From contig NZ_PKMZ01000013.1 of assembly GCF_002893625.1 (NCBI RefSeq), positions 27,778 through 91,777 of the forward strand: 64,000 nucleotides of DNA, read 5' to 3'. This DNA comes from Mangrovicella endophytica. GTDB lineage: Bacteria; Pseudomonadota; Alphaproteobacteria; Rhizobiales; Rhizobiaceae. How positions within the stretch are numbered: the stretch's first letter is position 1; every line of letters starts with the position of its first letter. A model generated the notes under the pieces. That model saw only the letters and a list, made by a program, of their open reading frames with translations. It was not told the origin of the DNA and did not search any database. Shown one piece after another: positions 40,743 through 49,251 of this stretch. Both the position numbers and the translations under genes were made by a program.

Positions 40743-41105
40743 ATGAACGAAGAAACCGATCGCAAGACCGCCCTGACCGTCTTCATGCTTGTCAAGACAA
40801 CAAGGCTTTGGCTGGACAAGCCGATCGATGAACGCTTCGCGTGGGCCGAGGCCGTGCTGGAGCCGATATTGAAGAAGTATGCCGGAAGCGTCTCCCTCCG
40901 CTTCTTTGACGTTGAATTCTACAGCGCTCGCGTAACGGATATTTTCATGTGGAGCGTCGCGGACAAGAAAGCATACGAGATGCTCGTCGAAGAACTGAGG
41001 GAAACCGAGTTCTGGGACAAGTTCTTCGACGTCGTCGAGATCCTAGCCGGTGTCGAGGACGCGTACGCTGACAACTACGACCGGAAGACGCTCGCGTCCG
41101 CTTGA
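40743..41105 (+). CDS. Darcynin-family protein
   Basis: 120 residues. TALTVFMLVKTTRLWLDKPI-DERFAWAEAVLEPILKKY, then LRFFDVEFYSARVTDIFMWS-VADKKAYEMLVEELRETEFWDKFFDVVEILAGVEDAYADNYD match the darcynin family, a small ABM/Dabb-like fold of unknown activity. G+C is clearly below that of its neighbours, which suggests transfer. It is controlled in all likelihood by the divergent TetR. A frameshifted oxidoreductase remnant follows directly. Confidence 0.85.
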   Translation: MNEETDRKTALTVFMLVKTTRLWLDKPIDERFAWAEAVLEPILKKYAGSVSLRFFDVEFYSARVTDIFMWSVADKKAYEMLVEELRETEFWDKFFDVVEILAGVEDAYADNYDRKTLASA

Positions 41106-41139
41106 GCGATGAAGGCAGGACGAGGCAAGAAGGTGCTCC

Positions 41140-41327
41140 GTGGATGTCGAGCGGGTGTTCTGCACGCCGAACGCCGAACAGCTGACTGCCATTCGTGACC
41201 TTGTGGACGCGGGAAGGTACGACCGTTCCTCAGCACCACGCTGCCGCTCACAGAGGTCCGGCAGGCGCTAGCGCTGTCTACCGGCGGCCGGACGCGGGGG
41301 AAGATGGCCTTGCGGATCGCGGAATGA
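41140..41327 (+). pseudogene. C-terminal remnant of a zinc-type NADP-dependent oxidoreductase, frameshifted
   Basis: One frame reads VDVERVFCTPNAEQLTAIRD-LVDAGR. After a single missing base (GGAAGG-TACGACC) a second frame continues FLSTTLPLTEVRQALALSTG-GRTRGKMALRIAE and stops at TGA 41327. Joined, this is the normal ending of a quinone-oxidoreductase-like medium-chain dehydrogenase. The N-terminal two thirds are absent. TetR-darcynin-oxidoreductase may have been the original cassette. Confidence 0.7.
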
Positions 41328-41335
41328 AGGAATGA

Positions 41336-41361
41336 ATGGGGGGAGCGAAGGCTTCCCCCAT
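41336..41361. terminator. Hairpin after the oxidoreductase remnant
   Basis: ATGGGGGGAGC-GAAG-GCTTCCCCCAT, 11-base arms with one G-T pair. It can end transcription arriving from the darcynin side. Confidence 0.5.
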
Positions 41362-41465
41362 CAGTTCAGCGCCACGTCGGCATTTTTGATCCATCCCACC
41401 CAATGGCGATCACGCCAACTCGCATCCATGTCGGCTTTGGGGCTGCGTTCGAAGCGACCGTGCAT
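41361..41465 (-). CDS. Possible 34-residue open frame or gene remnant
   Basis: The reverse strand encodes MHGRFERSPKADMDASWRDR-HWVGWIKNADVALN before TGA. The composition (three Trp, balanced charges) is more protein-like than other shadow frames, but no ribosome-binding site or family is recognised. It may be the tail of a lost gene downstream of the methyltransferase. Confidence 0.25.
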   Translation of the reverse strand: MHGRFERSPKADMDASWRDRHWVGWIKNADVALN

Positions 41466-41522
41466 GTCCGAGATGGCTCGAAAGCCGCCGCGGGCGCCGC
41501 CGGTCGCGCGTGACCGGACGGC

Positions 41523-42305
41523 TCAGCCGCGCCGGAGCGGCACGATCGCCGGCGGCGGTTCGACCATGGCCGGGCGGGCGGCGCGGCGGCAGAGATAGAC
41601 CTCGTCGGCCTGGCCTTCGATGCGGAAGCCGGCGCTGCGCAGCATCGCCTCCATGCCAGCCTGATTGGGGATCCACCAGTTGGTGGGATCACTGGAATAG
41701 GCGTGCTCGATGAAGAGCATGCGCGGGAAGCCTTCCGTCTCCAGAACGGCCTCCTCGGTGAAGGGGTAGTCGGCGGCGGCAGGGAACACCGTCTCGCTGC
41801 CCCGCAGCATCGACTGGAACAGGAGACGGTCGCCGACGACGTGCTCGTGAAGGAGGTCCAGCGCCAGCAGCGGGTGGCGCAGATGGTAGAGGACGCCCAT
41901 GAAGAGGACGAGGTCGAAGCGCTGCCGCAGGCTGGCGACGTCGTAGACCGACATGCGCTCGAAATGGATATCGAGGCCGCTGAGGCCGGCGGCGAGCCGC
42001 CCCTGCTCCAGATAGCGCTCATCGGAATCAACGCCGACCACGAGGGCGGCGCCGCGGCGCTTCATCTCGATGGAATAGAAGCCGGCATTGCAGCCGATGT
42101 CGAGAACGGACAGGCCGGTCATGTCGTCCGGCACGAGATGGCGGAAGCGCTCGAACTTGAACCAGGGATAGTTGCCGAGGAAGTGCTCGGGCGCCGTCCA
42201 GATGCCGGCCAGCTGCATGTTGTGGAACCAGGGGCCAAGCGCGGCGATGCGCTCGGCAATGTCCGGTTCAGTCGAGGTGGCCGTGGCTTCAGCGGAAGAG
42301 GTCAT
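41523..42305 (-). CDS. TIGR04290-like SAM-dependent methyltransferase of the glycan cluster
   Basis: 260 residues. GPWFHNMQLAGIWTAPEHFLGNYP at the N-terminus, motif I VLDIGCNAGFYSIEMKRRGA, then VVGVDSDERYLEQGR, and VLFMGVLYHLRHPLLALDLL. These resemble the tRNA-wobble CmoB fold and, from memory, TIGR04290 methyltransferases found in glycan clusters. AAGGAGG lies nine bases before the start. It is the last gene of the ten-gene cluster. The acceptor is probably a sugar or glycan, by context. Confidence 0.85.
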   Translation of the reverse strand: MTSSAEATATSTEPDIAERIAALGPWFHNMQLAGIWTAPEHFLGNYPWFKFERFRHLVPDDMTGLSVLDIGCNAGFYSIEMKRRGAALVVGVDSDERYLEQGRLAAGLSGLDIHFERMSVYDVASLRQRFDLVLFMGVLYHLRHPLLALDLLHEHVVGDRLLFQSMLRGSETVFPAAADYPFTEEAVLETEGFPRMLFIEHAYSSDPTNWWIPNQAGMEAMLRSAGFRIEGQADEVYLCRRAARPAMVEPPPAIVPLRRG

Positions 42306-42356
42306 GGCGTTGCGCCTCCTTGTTCGGGGCCTGTAGGGGCGGCGGCACGCCTGCGG

Positions 42357-43481
42357 TCAGGACTGCAGGGCGGCGGCGCTCTCGAGCCTGACGGGGCGGC
42401 CAGCGGCACCGCCCGGCTGGGAGCCGATCGGCTCGTCGTCCTGCATTTCGGCACCGGTGCCCGCCTGCGCGGCGAACCAGTCGATGGTGGGCCTGAGGCC
42501 TTCGGCCAGCGCCACCGCCGGCTGCCAGCCGAGCAGGTCCCCGGCTCTGGAAATGTCCGGCCGGCGGCGCTGCGGATCGTCCGTCGGCAGCGGATGGTAA
42601 ACGATCGGCGAGGCCGAGCCGGTCATTTCGAGCACCAGGCTGGCGAGCTCGTTGATGGTGAACTCGACGGGATTGCCGATATTGACGGGAAGGCCCGGGT
42701 TCGGCTGCACCTCCATCAGCGCCATCAGGCCGGCGATCAGGTCGGAGACGTAGCAGAAGGAGCGCGTCTGCTCGCCGGTGCCATAGATCGTCAGCGGCGC
42801 GCCCGCCAGCGCCTGGCAGATGAGGTTGGAGACGATACGCCCGTCGTCGGGCTGCATGCGCGGCCCGTAGGTGTTGAAGATGCGGGCGACGCGGATATCG
42901 GCCTTGCCGGCGCGCCAGTAATCGAAGCACAGCGTCTCGGCGGCGCGCTTGCCCTCGTCGTAGCAGGCCCTGGGACCGGTCGGGTTGACGTGGCCCCAGT
43001 AGTCCTCCTGCTGCGGATGGCGTTCGGGATCGCCGTAGATCTCGCTGGTGGAGGCCTGCAGGAAGGACGCGTTGCAGCGCGTGGCAAGCTCCAGCAGCCG
43101 GTTGGTGCCGACGACGCTGGTCATCATCGTATGCACGGGATCGGCCTGGTAGCGCGGCGGCGAGGCGGCGCAGGCGAGATTGTAGATCGCGTCCACCTCC
43201 AGCCACTCCGGCAGGGGATCGCAGATATCGCCTTCGATGAAGGTGAAGCGGTTGCTGGCCTGCAGCGCCCGCAGATTGGCCGTCGAGCCGGTCTGCAGGT
43301 TGTCGAGGCAGTAGACCGTGTGACCTTCGCCGATCAGGCGATCGCTCAAATGGGAGCCGAGAAAGCCCGCGCCACCGGTGACGAGGATCCGGCGCGGCCG
43401 GCGTTCCTGCCGATCGCGCTTCTCGACGCCGAGGGGGCCGGCGGACTTCATGCCCTTGGCGATGCTCGCATCCTCAGGCAT
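42357..43481 (-). CDS. UDP-glucuronate decarboxylase (UDP-xylose synthase)-like epimerase
   Basis: 374 residues. ILVTGGAGFLGSHLSDRLIGEG (NAD binding), DNLQTGSTANL, NLACAASPPRYQADPVHTMM (UXS signature), STSEIYGDPERHPQQEDYWG-HVNPTGPRACYDEGKR with catalytic Y-x3-K, and ARIFNTYGPRMQPDDGRIVS. This is close to the UXS pattern, so UDP-glucuronate to UDP-xylose is the likely reaction. The UDP-glucose dehydrogenase that makes its substrate is at the head of the cluster. It overlaps the next upstream gene by eight bases. Confidence 0.88.
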   Translation of the reverse strand: MPEDASIAKGMKSAGPLGVEKRDRQERRPRRILVTGGAGFLGSHLSDRLIGEGHTVYCLDNLQTGSTANLRALQASNRFTFIEGDICDPLPEWLEVDAIYNLACAASPPRYQADPVHTMMTSVVGTNRLLELATRCNASFLQASTSEIYGDPERHPQQEDYWGHVNPTGPRACYDEGKRAAETLCFDYWRAGKADIRVARIFNTYGPRMQPDDGRIVSNLICQALAGAPLTIYGTGEQTRSFCYVSDLIAGLMALMEVQPNPGLPVNIGNPVEFTINELASLVLEMTGSASPIVYHPLPTDDPQRRRPDISRAGDLLGWQPAVALAEGLRPTIDWFAAQAGTGAEMQDDEPIGSQPGGAAGRPVRLESAAALQS

Positions 43482-44580
43482 GGGCGGCGGTCCTTTCGAG
43501 GCGAGGCTGTTCAGCCGTGTCGGTCAGCGCGGCGGTCAGCTCGCGGGCGCGGGCAAGGCCGGTATGCTCCGACAGGACGCGGCGGCGCGCCTCGCCTGCC
43601 ATCGCCTCGCGCGCGTCCGGCGTCACTGTGGTGAGCCAGTTCACCACGTCCTCGGTGGAGCGTGCGATCAGGATCGCCTCGCCGTCGGGGAGCAGCGTCG
43701 TCAGCCCGTCCCAGTGATCGCTGATGATGGCGGTGCCGCAGGCCCCGGCCTCGAACAGGCGCACGCTCGGCGACCAGCCGGCGGCGATCATGTCGGCGCG
43801 CGTGACGTTGAGCGTGAAGCGCTGGCGGCTGTAGAAATCCGGGTGGAAGGCTGGCTCCAGATGATCGATGCGCTCGACATTGGCCGGCCAGTCGATGTCA
43901 GCGGGATATTGCGGGCCGGCGACGACGAAGCGCATCTGCGGCAAGCGCCGGGCAGGCTCGATCAAAAGCGCTTCCAGCGTCGGCTGGCGGTCGGGGCTGT
44001 AGGTGCCGAGATAGCCGAGGTCCCAGCCGGGCGGCGTGCCGGTCGGTGCGTAGCGCTCCGGCTCCACCGAGCAGTAGAGCGGCCGGGCTCTACGGGCGCC
44101 GAACTCGGTTTCGAGGCGATCAAGGGTGGGGCCGCCGGTGAAGGAGAAATAGGTCTGGAAGAGCGGGATCTGCCGCACCGCCAGGAAGCTCTCCTCGCCG
44201 CGCGAGAGGGCGGCCAGGGTCACCGGCGTGTCGATGTCATAGAAGTGCAGCGTATCCGGCGCGATCGCGGCAAGGCGGTCGATCACCTCGATGCCATCCG
44301 GCACATAGGAGCCGACGATCACCGCATCGGCGGAGGCGATGGCGGCGCCATAGGTGTCGATCAGCTCGTCCACCGTGTCGTAGAGGCGCAAGTCGCAGAA
44401 GCCGGGCTCCGGCAGGTCACGATGGGCGGCATACCAGGGCTTGTCGCGCTCCAGGAACAGGATGCGATGGCCGAGCTCGCGCGCGCCGGCCAGCAGCGCG
44501 CGGAAGGTGGTGGCATGGCCGTTGCCCCAGGAGGAGGACAGGCTGAGACCGACCACGACGATGTCGAGCGGCCGGCTCAT
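43474..44580 (-). CDS. CgeB-like glycosyltransferase (copy C)
   Basis: 368 residues. The N-terminal GLSLSSSWGNGHATTFRALL-AGARELGHRILFLERDKPWY is shared in pattern with the two genes upstream. The C-terminal nucleotide-sugar domain has FTLNVTRADMIAAGWSPSVR-LFEAGACGTAIISDHWDGL, typical of Glyco_trans_1_2 (CgeB-like). It overlaps its neighbours by four and eight bases. Donor and acceptor are unknown. Confidence 0.85.
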   Translation of the reverse strand: MSRPLDIVVVGLSLSSSWGNGHATTFRALLAGARELGHRILFLERDKPWYAAHRDLPEPGFCDLRLYDTVDELIDTYGAAIASADAVIVGSYVPDGIEVIDRLAAIAPDTLHFYDIDTPVTLAALSRGEESFLAVRQIPLFQTYFSFTGGPTLDRLETEFGARRARPLYCSVEPERYAPTGTPPGWDLGYLGTYSPDRQPTLEALLIEPARRLPQMRFVVAGPQYPADIDWPANVERIDHLEPAFHPDFYSRQRFTLNVTRADMIAAGWSPSVRLFEAGACGTAIISDHWDGLTTLLPDGEAILIARSTEDVVNWLTTVTPDAREAMAGEARRRVLSEHTGLARARELTAALTDTAEQPRLERTAAHA

Positions 44581-45689
44581 GCCGCGACCCCGCCGGCGGC
44601 CGGACCTGAAGCCGCCTTCGCCGCATGGACGCGGGCAAGGATGGCGTCGACGGTGACGGCGCGCCCCTCATAGGTGTGGTCGGCAAGAACGCGCTTCAGC
44701 GCGGCCTGTCCGATCGCGGCGGCGCGCTCGTCGGTGAGACCGACCATGAGATCGGCGACGTCCTGCCCGTCGCGGGCCACCAGCACCTCCTCGCCGGGTT
44801 TCAGGAAGAGGTCGATGCCCGGCCACTCGTCGGTGATGAGGCAGGCGCCGGCGCCGGCGGCCTCGAAGACGCGCGTCGGCGGCGAGAAGCCGGTGGCGGC
44901 CATGCTGTCGCGGTTGATGTTGAGGACGGCCTTCGGGGAGGTGTTGAAGGCGTTGTGGTCCTTCGTCGGCACATGGCCGATGGCGGTGACGTTGCCCGGC
45001 AGCGGCCGGTCATGCCAGCCGGAGCCGCCGAGCAGGAAGTGCTGCTCCGGCAGGCGGGCGGCGGGCTCCAGGAAGAACTGCTCGACGCGCGCTTCGCGGT
45101 CCGGCAGGCGGTTGCCGAGGAAGCCCAGCGCGGCGGCAAAGCGCGGCTCGGCCGGAACGGGATGATGCGTCGTCGGATCAAGGGCGTTGTAGATCGGCAC
45201 GCATTCGGCGGCGCCGAGCGCCCGGTAGGCCTCCACCACCGGATCGCCGCCGCCATAGGTCAGGACGAGGTCGAGTTCGGTCAGCGCCCTGTGGCTCGGA
45301 TGATCGGGCATCGCCTTCAGCTCGGCCAGGGTCGCCGGGGCGTCGACATCCCAGAAGATCTTCACCGCGCGGGTGTCGGCCGCATCGAGAACGGCGCGCA
45401 GAAGCGCATCGTCCTCGTAGCCGACGCCGCTGGTCTTCACCACGACGTCGGCGCCGGCGGCCTCGGCAGCGGCGCGCTTCAGCGCGTCCGGGCTGGCCTC
45501 GTAGACGACGACCCTCGCCCAATCCGGCGGCTCGATGTCGCGGTTCTGCTGCCGGCCATAGGCGTCGGGCTCGTAGAAGGTGATGTCGTGGCCATGCGCG
45601 GCGAGCGAGCGCAGGAGGCCGCGGTAATAGGTGGCAGCGCCGTTCCAGTAGGAGGAGAGGAGGCTCGAGCCGTAGAATGCAATCTTCAC
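44577..45689 (-). CDS. CgeB-like glycosyltransferase (copy B)
   Basis: 370 residues. MKIAFYGSSLLSSYWNGAAT-YYRGLLRSLAAHGHDITFYEPD starts it, and KAVLNINRDSMAATGFSPPT-RVFEAAGAGACLITDEWPGIDLFLKPGEE marks the C-terminal donor-binding domain with the typical FEAAGAG turn. It is paralogous to the genes at 43474 and 45686 and overlaps both by four bases. Donor and acceptor are unknown. Confidence 0.85.
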   Translation of the reverse strand: MKIAFYGSSLLSSYWNGAATYYRGLLRSLAAHGHDITFYEPDAYGRQQNRDIEPPDWARVVVYEASPDALKRAAAEAAGADVVVKTSGVGYEDDALLRAVLDAADTRAVKIFWDVDAPATLAELKAMPDHPSHRALTELDLVLTYGGGDPVVEAYRALGAAECVPIYNALDPTTHHPVPAEPRFAAALGFLGNRLPDREARVEQFFLEPAARLPEQHFLLGGSGWHDRPLPGNVTAIGHVPTKDHNAFNTSPKAVLNINRDSMAATGFSPPTRVFEAAGAGACLITDEWPGIDLFLKPGEEVLVARDGQDVADLMVGLTDERAAAIGQAALKRVLADHTYEGRAVTVDAILARVHAAKAASGPAAGGVAA

Positions 45690-46798
45690 GCCGCTTCCTC
45701 CTTAGCCGGCTTATCGTCCCTGAGGCCGCCGATGATGCCGAGGAGCTCGTCGACCCGGTGACGGCACGTATGGCGGGCCTCGATCGTCTCGCGTCCCGCG
45801 GCGACGAGCGCGGCCGCGCGGGCAGGATCGCTCAGGACCTCGCGCAGCGCCGCGGTCATCGCCGCGCCGTCCGTCACCATCAGGAAGTCCTCGCCGACGC
45901 GGAACAGGCCTTCCTCGTCACGCCAGGGCGCCGAGATCAGCGGAATGCCGCAGGCGAGGGCCTCGAAGACGCGGATGGTCGGAATGCCCGGCAGCGCCTC
46001 GACATAGGGGCGGCGGGGGATGTGCATGGTGACGCGGTGGCGGGCGAAGGCGCGCGGCACGTCGGCATTGGCGATCCAGCCGCGATAGGCGAGGCCGGCG
46101 CGGTCGAGCGCCGCCAGAGCCTCGCCGGGATAGCGCACCCCATGCACGACGCCCTTCAGACGCAGCGCCCGCGCCGGCTCGATGAGGAACGAGCTGATCT
46201 CCGCAGTGCGCTCGCCGTCGCCCCAGTTGCCAATCCAGACGAGATCGCCGGTCGCCTCCTCCGGCAGCGGGCGGAACAGCGCGTCGTCCGCCGCCTCGTG
46301 CCAGGTGAAGACGCGGGTGCCCCAGCCGGCGGCAAGATAGCGCTCCCGCAGCGTTTCGCCGAAGGCGAGCACGCCGTCATAATCGGCGAGCATCATGCCG
46401 GCGATCGCCTCGCGATCGGAGACGGCGCGGTGATGGGTGTCGTGGAAGAGGAGGGTGAAGCGGCCGCCGTCGCGGCGAATACGGCCGATTGCCTCCACCA
46501 GCGCCGGGTCGGTCCATTCGTGGACGACGACGACATCGGCGCCGTCGAGTGCCGCGGCATGGTCGAAGTCCTCGTCATAGATGCGGCTGACGAGGCCCGG
46601 GAAGTCGGACCGGAAGCGCCGGACGGCGCCCGCGCCCTCGTTGGCGACGAGGTTGGCGCGGCTCCAGGCGTCCTGCGGCTCCAGCGCGACCGCCTCATGC
46701 CCGCGCGCCAGGAGATCGCGCATCACGCCACGCAGGAAATGGGCGTTGCCATGGTTCCAGTCGGAGACGAGGGAGTGGGTGTAGAAGACGAAGCGCAC
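45686..46798 (-). CDS. CgeB-like glycosyltransferase (copy A)
   Basis: 370 residues. MRFVFYTHSLVSDWNHGNAH-FLRGVMRDLLARGHEAVALEPQD opens the protein. The C-terminal domain has RRPYVEALPGIPTIRVFEAL-ACGIPLISAPWRDEEGLFRVGEDFLM. It is the most divergent of the three tandem copies. The spacing to the GT4 gene upstream is only three bases. It probably transfers a sugar in the same pathway as its neighbours. Confidence 0.85.
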   Translation of the reverse strand: MRFVFYTHSLVSDWNHGNAHFLRGVMRDLLARGHEAVALEPQDAWSRANLVANEGAGAVRRFRSDFPGLVSRIYDEDFDHAAALDGADVVVVHEWTDPALVEAIGRIRRDGGRFTLLFHDTHHRAVSDREAIAGMMLADYDGVLAFGETLRERYLAAGWGTRVFTWHEAADDALFRPLPEEATGDLVWIGNWGDGERTAEISSFLIEPARALRLKGVVHGVRYPGEALAALDRAGLAYRGWIANADVPRAFARHRVTMHIPRRPYVEALPGIPTIRVFEALACGIPLISAPWRDEEGLFRVGEDFLMVTDGAAMTAALREVLSDPARAAALVAAGRETIEARHTCRHRVDELLGIIGGLRDDKPAKEEAA

Positions 46799-46801
46799 GA
46801 A

Positions 46802-47959
46802 CTACTCCGCGGGAACTGACAAGGGACGGGCGGAGGCTGCGAGCGCCGGTTCGGCATGCTGCTGGCCGGATCTGGCCTTGGCCGCCGCGGCATAGGCGGC
46901 GAGCAGGGCGCGCAACTGGCGGTCGGGCGTGTAGCGGCGGGCCTGACGGCCTGCGCGGTCCGCCCAGAGGCGAAGCGTCGCCGGATCGGCGGCGAGCTTC
47001 GCGATCGCACCCGACAGCGCACGGGGGTCTAGCGGGTCGAAGAAGAGCGCGGCGCCGTGCCACAGCTCGCGATAGGTCGGGATATCGGCCAGCACCAGGG
47101 CCGCGCCCGTCGCAGCGGCCTCCAGCGCGGCAAGGCCGAAGGGCTCGTAGCGCGAGGGCGAAACGAAGATGGCGGCCGTGCCGAGGCGCTCAGCCATGGC
47201 GCTCTGTCCGAGTTCGCCGAGCGTCTGCGCATGCCGGAAGGCGAAGCTCTCGCCATTGGCGCCGCGGCAGGCGCCGGCGGCGAGGATCGGCCAGGGCGAG
47301 GCGGCGGCGGCGGCATCCAGCACCGCGGCGTTCTTGCCCTCGTCCCACCAGCGCGCGGCGGCCAGGACGAAGGGCTGCCGCTCGAGCGGACCGCCGGCGG
47401 CATTCAGCGCATCCGTTGCGGTCGCGTTCGGCACGACGCGCACGGCGGTGATCCCGTAGGTCGCCTGCAGCGCCGCCGCATGGCTCTGGCTCGGCGCCAC
47501 CACTGCATCGGCGGCGGCGAGCGCGCGGCGGGTGATGTCGTACTGCCAGTGCCAGTCGACGGGGAGCGGCGTGCCCCGCATGGCATCCCACCAGGTGACG
47601 ACGCAGGAATGCGACACGACCACCACCGGCCGACCGGTGACAAGGCCGGCCGCCTGCGAAGGCGTGTTCAGATGCAGAAGGTCGACGTCGTAGCGATCGG
47701 CGAGCGCGGCAAGCACCCGCGGCACGGCGGCGAGATCACCCGGCTCGGCGGCCAGCCAGTCGAGCGGCTGGTCGAGGCAGACGAGCTCGGTGCCCCCCAG
47801 CGTCGCGACCTCGGCCCGGCGCGAGGCAGCCGGCTCCGGCCCGAGACAGGCGAGCGCGACCTCGATGCCGGCGGCGTTCAGCGTGCGGGCGAGATCGACC
47901 GAATAGCGCCAGACGCCGCCGACGGCGTCCGTGGTCATGAGGATACGGCGCGGTCTCAT
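46802..47959 (-). CDS. GT4-family glycosyltransferase
   Basis: 385 residues from ATG 47959, which overlaps the radical SAM stop (ATGA). The first domain begins MRPRRILMTTDAVGGVWRYS-VDLARTL (acceptor side); VVVVSHSCVVTWWDAMRGTP and AVVAPSQSHAAAL are typical. The donor domain has FVSPSRYEPFGLAALEAAAT-GAALVLADIPTYRE, the E-x7-E motif of retaining GT-B enzymes. Donor and acceptor are unknown. Confidence 0.92.
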   Translation of the reverse strand: MRPRRILMTTDAVGGVWRYSVDLARTLNAAGIEVALACLGPEPAASRRAEVATLGGTELVCLDQPLDWLAAEPGDLAAVPRVLAALADRYDVDLLHLNTPSQAAGLVTGRPVVVVSHSCVVTWWDAMRGTPLPVDWHWQYDITRRALAAADAVVAPSQSHAAALQATYGITAVRVVPNATATDALNAAGGPLERQPFVLAAARWWDEGKNAAVLDAAAAASPWPILAAGACRGANGESFAFRHAQTLGELGQSAMAERLGTAAIFVSPSRYEPFGLAALEAAATGAALVLADIPTYRELWHGAALFFDPLDPRALSGAIAKLAADPATLRLWADRAGRQARRYTPDRQLRALLAAYAAAAKARSGQQHAEPALAASARPLSVPAE

Positions 47960-49251
47960 GCGGCCCGGCAGCACGCCTCTTCCAGGGCCGGCAAGGGCAG
48001 CGGGCGCTTGTCCTGGATGTCGCTGAAGGCGGCAAAGGCCTGGAGATAATGCTCGTGCGCACGCTCCCAGGCGCGGTCGTCCGGCATGCCCCAGAGGGTG
48101 CGGTAGTGCGGCGAGCTCGGATAGGGATAGAGCGGCACCGGCTCGTTCGCCCAGACGCCGTTCTTGATCAGGTGATCGCGCCAGTAGGCGACGAGCTCCG
48201 GCTCGTCCTCCACCGTGCCAATGAGATTGGCCTGGACGAAGGGCACGTGCTGACGTGCCTTGATCAGCAGCGCGGCAAGCTCGGGCGTATCGAGACGGCA
48301 GCGCTTGGCAAGCGCCTCGCGGCCCTCCACGGTCAGGCTCTCCAGCCCGGCCTCGATCGAGACGCAGCCGGCCCGGCCGAGCAGCTCCAGGAGGTCCGGC
48401 TTCCAGAGGTCGATGCGGGTCTGGACGCCGAAGACGATATCGCGCTCGACGAGGGCTTCCAGCAGCGCCTTCTGCGGTAGGAAGATCTCGTCGATGAAGT
48501 AGATGTAGCCGACGCCCTGCGCGATCAGCCCATCGATCTCGGCAAGCACATGATCGAGATTGCGGCGGCGATACTGGTCGCGATAGTCGATCTTGGCGCA
48601 GAAGGAGCAGTTGTACGGGCAGCCGCGCGAGGCCTCGACCTCGGCGCCAAAGCCGCGCTGCTCCCCATCGAAGCGGTGATGATGGTGCGGGTGGGCGGCG
48701 ATCCACTCGCTCGGCCAGACGAGCGGCGGATGCTCCACGAAGGGGCTGGAATGAAGGCCGCCGACGGTGACGACGCGCTCGCCATCGAGCCAGGCGGTGG
48801 AGGGGATCTTCGTCCAGTCCGGATTGGCGGCGAGCGCCGCGACCGTCTCTTCGCATTCGCCGCGCACGGCGATGTCGACGCCGAGCTTCCGCAGCGTCGG
48901 GGCCGGGGTGGCGGAGGCATGCGGGCCGACGGCGACGGTGCGTCCGCCGCGGGTTCCAAGCGCGCGCAGGAACTCGGCGGGCACGCGCAGCTCCGGCGGG
49001 GCGCAGCGCCAGAAGAGGTAGGTCGGCGCCGTGGTGACGACGGTGAAGTCCGGCGCGAAGAGGGCGACGAGTTCGGCCAGCGCCGCGTTGTCGAGCTTCT
49101 GGAGCTGGCCGTCCAGCATCAGCGTCTCGTGACCGGCGGCCTCCAGGAGGGCGCGGCTATAGCCGATCTCCAGCGGCAGATGCTCTGAGCGGCAGCCGAA
49201 ATAGATGCTGCCATCGTAGTTCCAGGCCGGATTGACGAGTGCGACCTTCAT
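47956..49251 (-). CDS. B12-binding radical SAM protein (rhizo-twelve/TIGR04295-like)
   Basis: 431 residues. The N-terminal cobalamin-binding Rossmann-like domain spans about 1-150 (MKVALVNPAWNYDGSIYFGC, EIGYSRALLEAAGHE, VAVGPHASATPAPTLRKLGV). It lacks a clear D-x-H-x-x-G. The radical SAM core follows, with ASRGCPYNCSFCAKI (C-x3-C-x2-C). Family members methylate or rearrange unactivated carbons. From memory this matches TIGR04295, named for the 'rhizo-twelve system'. In this context it probably modifies a sugar or lipid acceptor; the substrate is not known. Confidence 0.88.
   Translation of the reverse strand: MKVALVNPAWNYDGSIYFGCRSEHLPLEIGYSRALLEAAGHETLMLDGQLQKLDNAALAELVALFAPDFTVVTTAPTYLFWRCAPPELRVPAEFLRALGTRGGRTVAVGPHASATPAPTLRKLGVDIAVRGECEETVAALAANPDWTKIPSTAWLDGERVVTVGGLHSSPFVEHPPLVWPSEWIAAHPHHHHRFDGEQRGFGAEVEASRGCPYNCSFCAKIDYRDQYRRRNLDHVLAEIDGLIAQGVGYIYFIDEIFLPQKALLEALVERDIVFGVQTRIDLWKPDLLELLGRAGCVSIEAGLESLTVEGREALAKRCRLDTPELAALLIKARQHVPFVQANLIGTVEDEPELVAYWRDHLIKNGVWANEPVPLYPYPSSPHYRTLWGMPDDRAWERAHEHYLQAFAAFSDIQDKRPLPLPALEEACCRAA

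Noticed and set aside
41703..43634. 643-codon plus-strand frame opposite the methyltransferase and UXS genes
   Set aside because: Spans two real genes and the gap between them in antisense; shadow composition.
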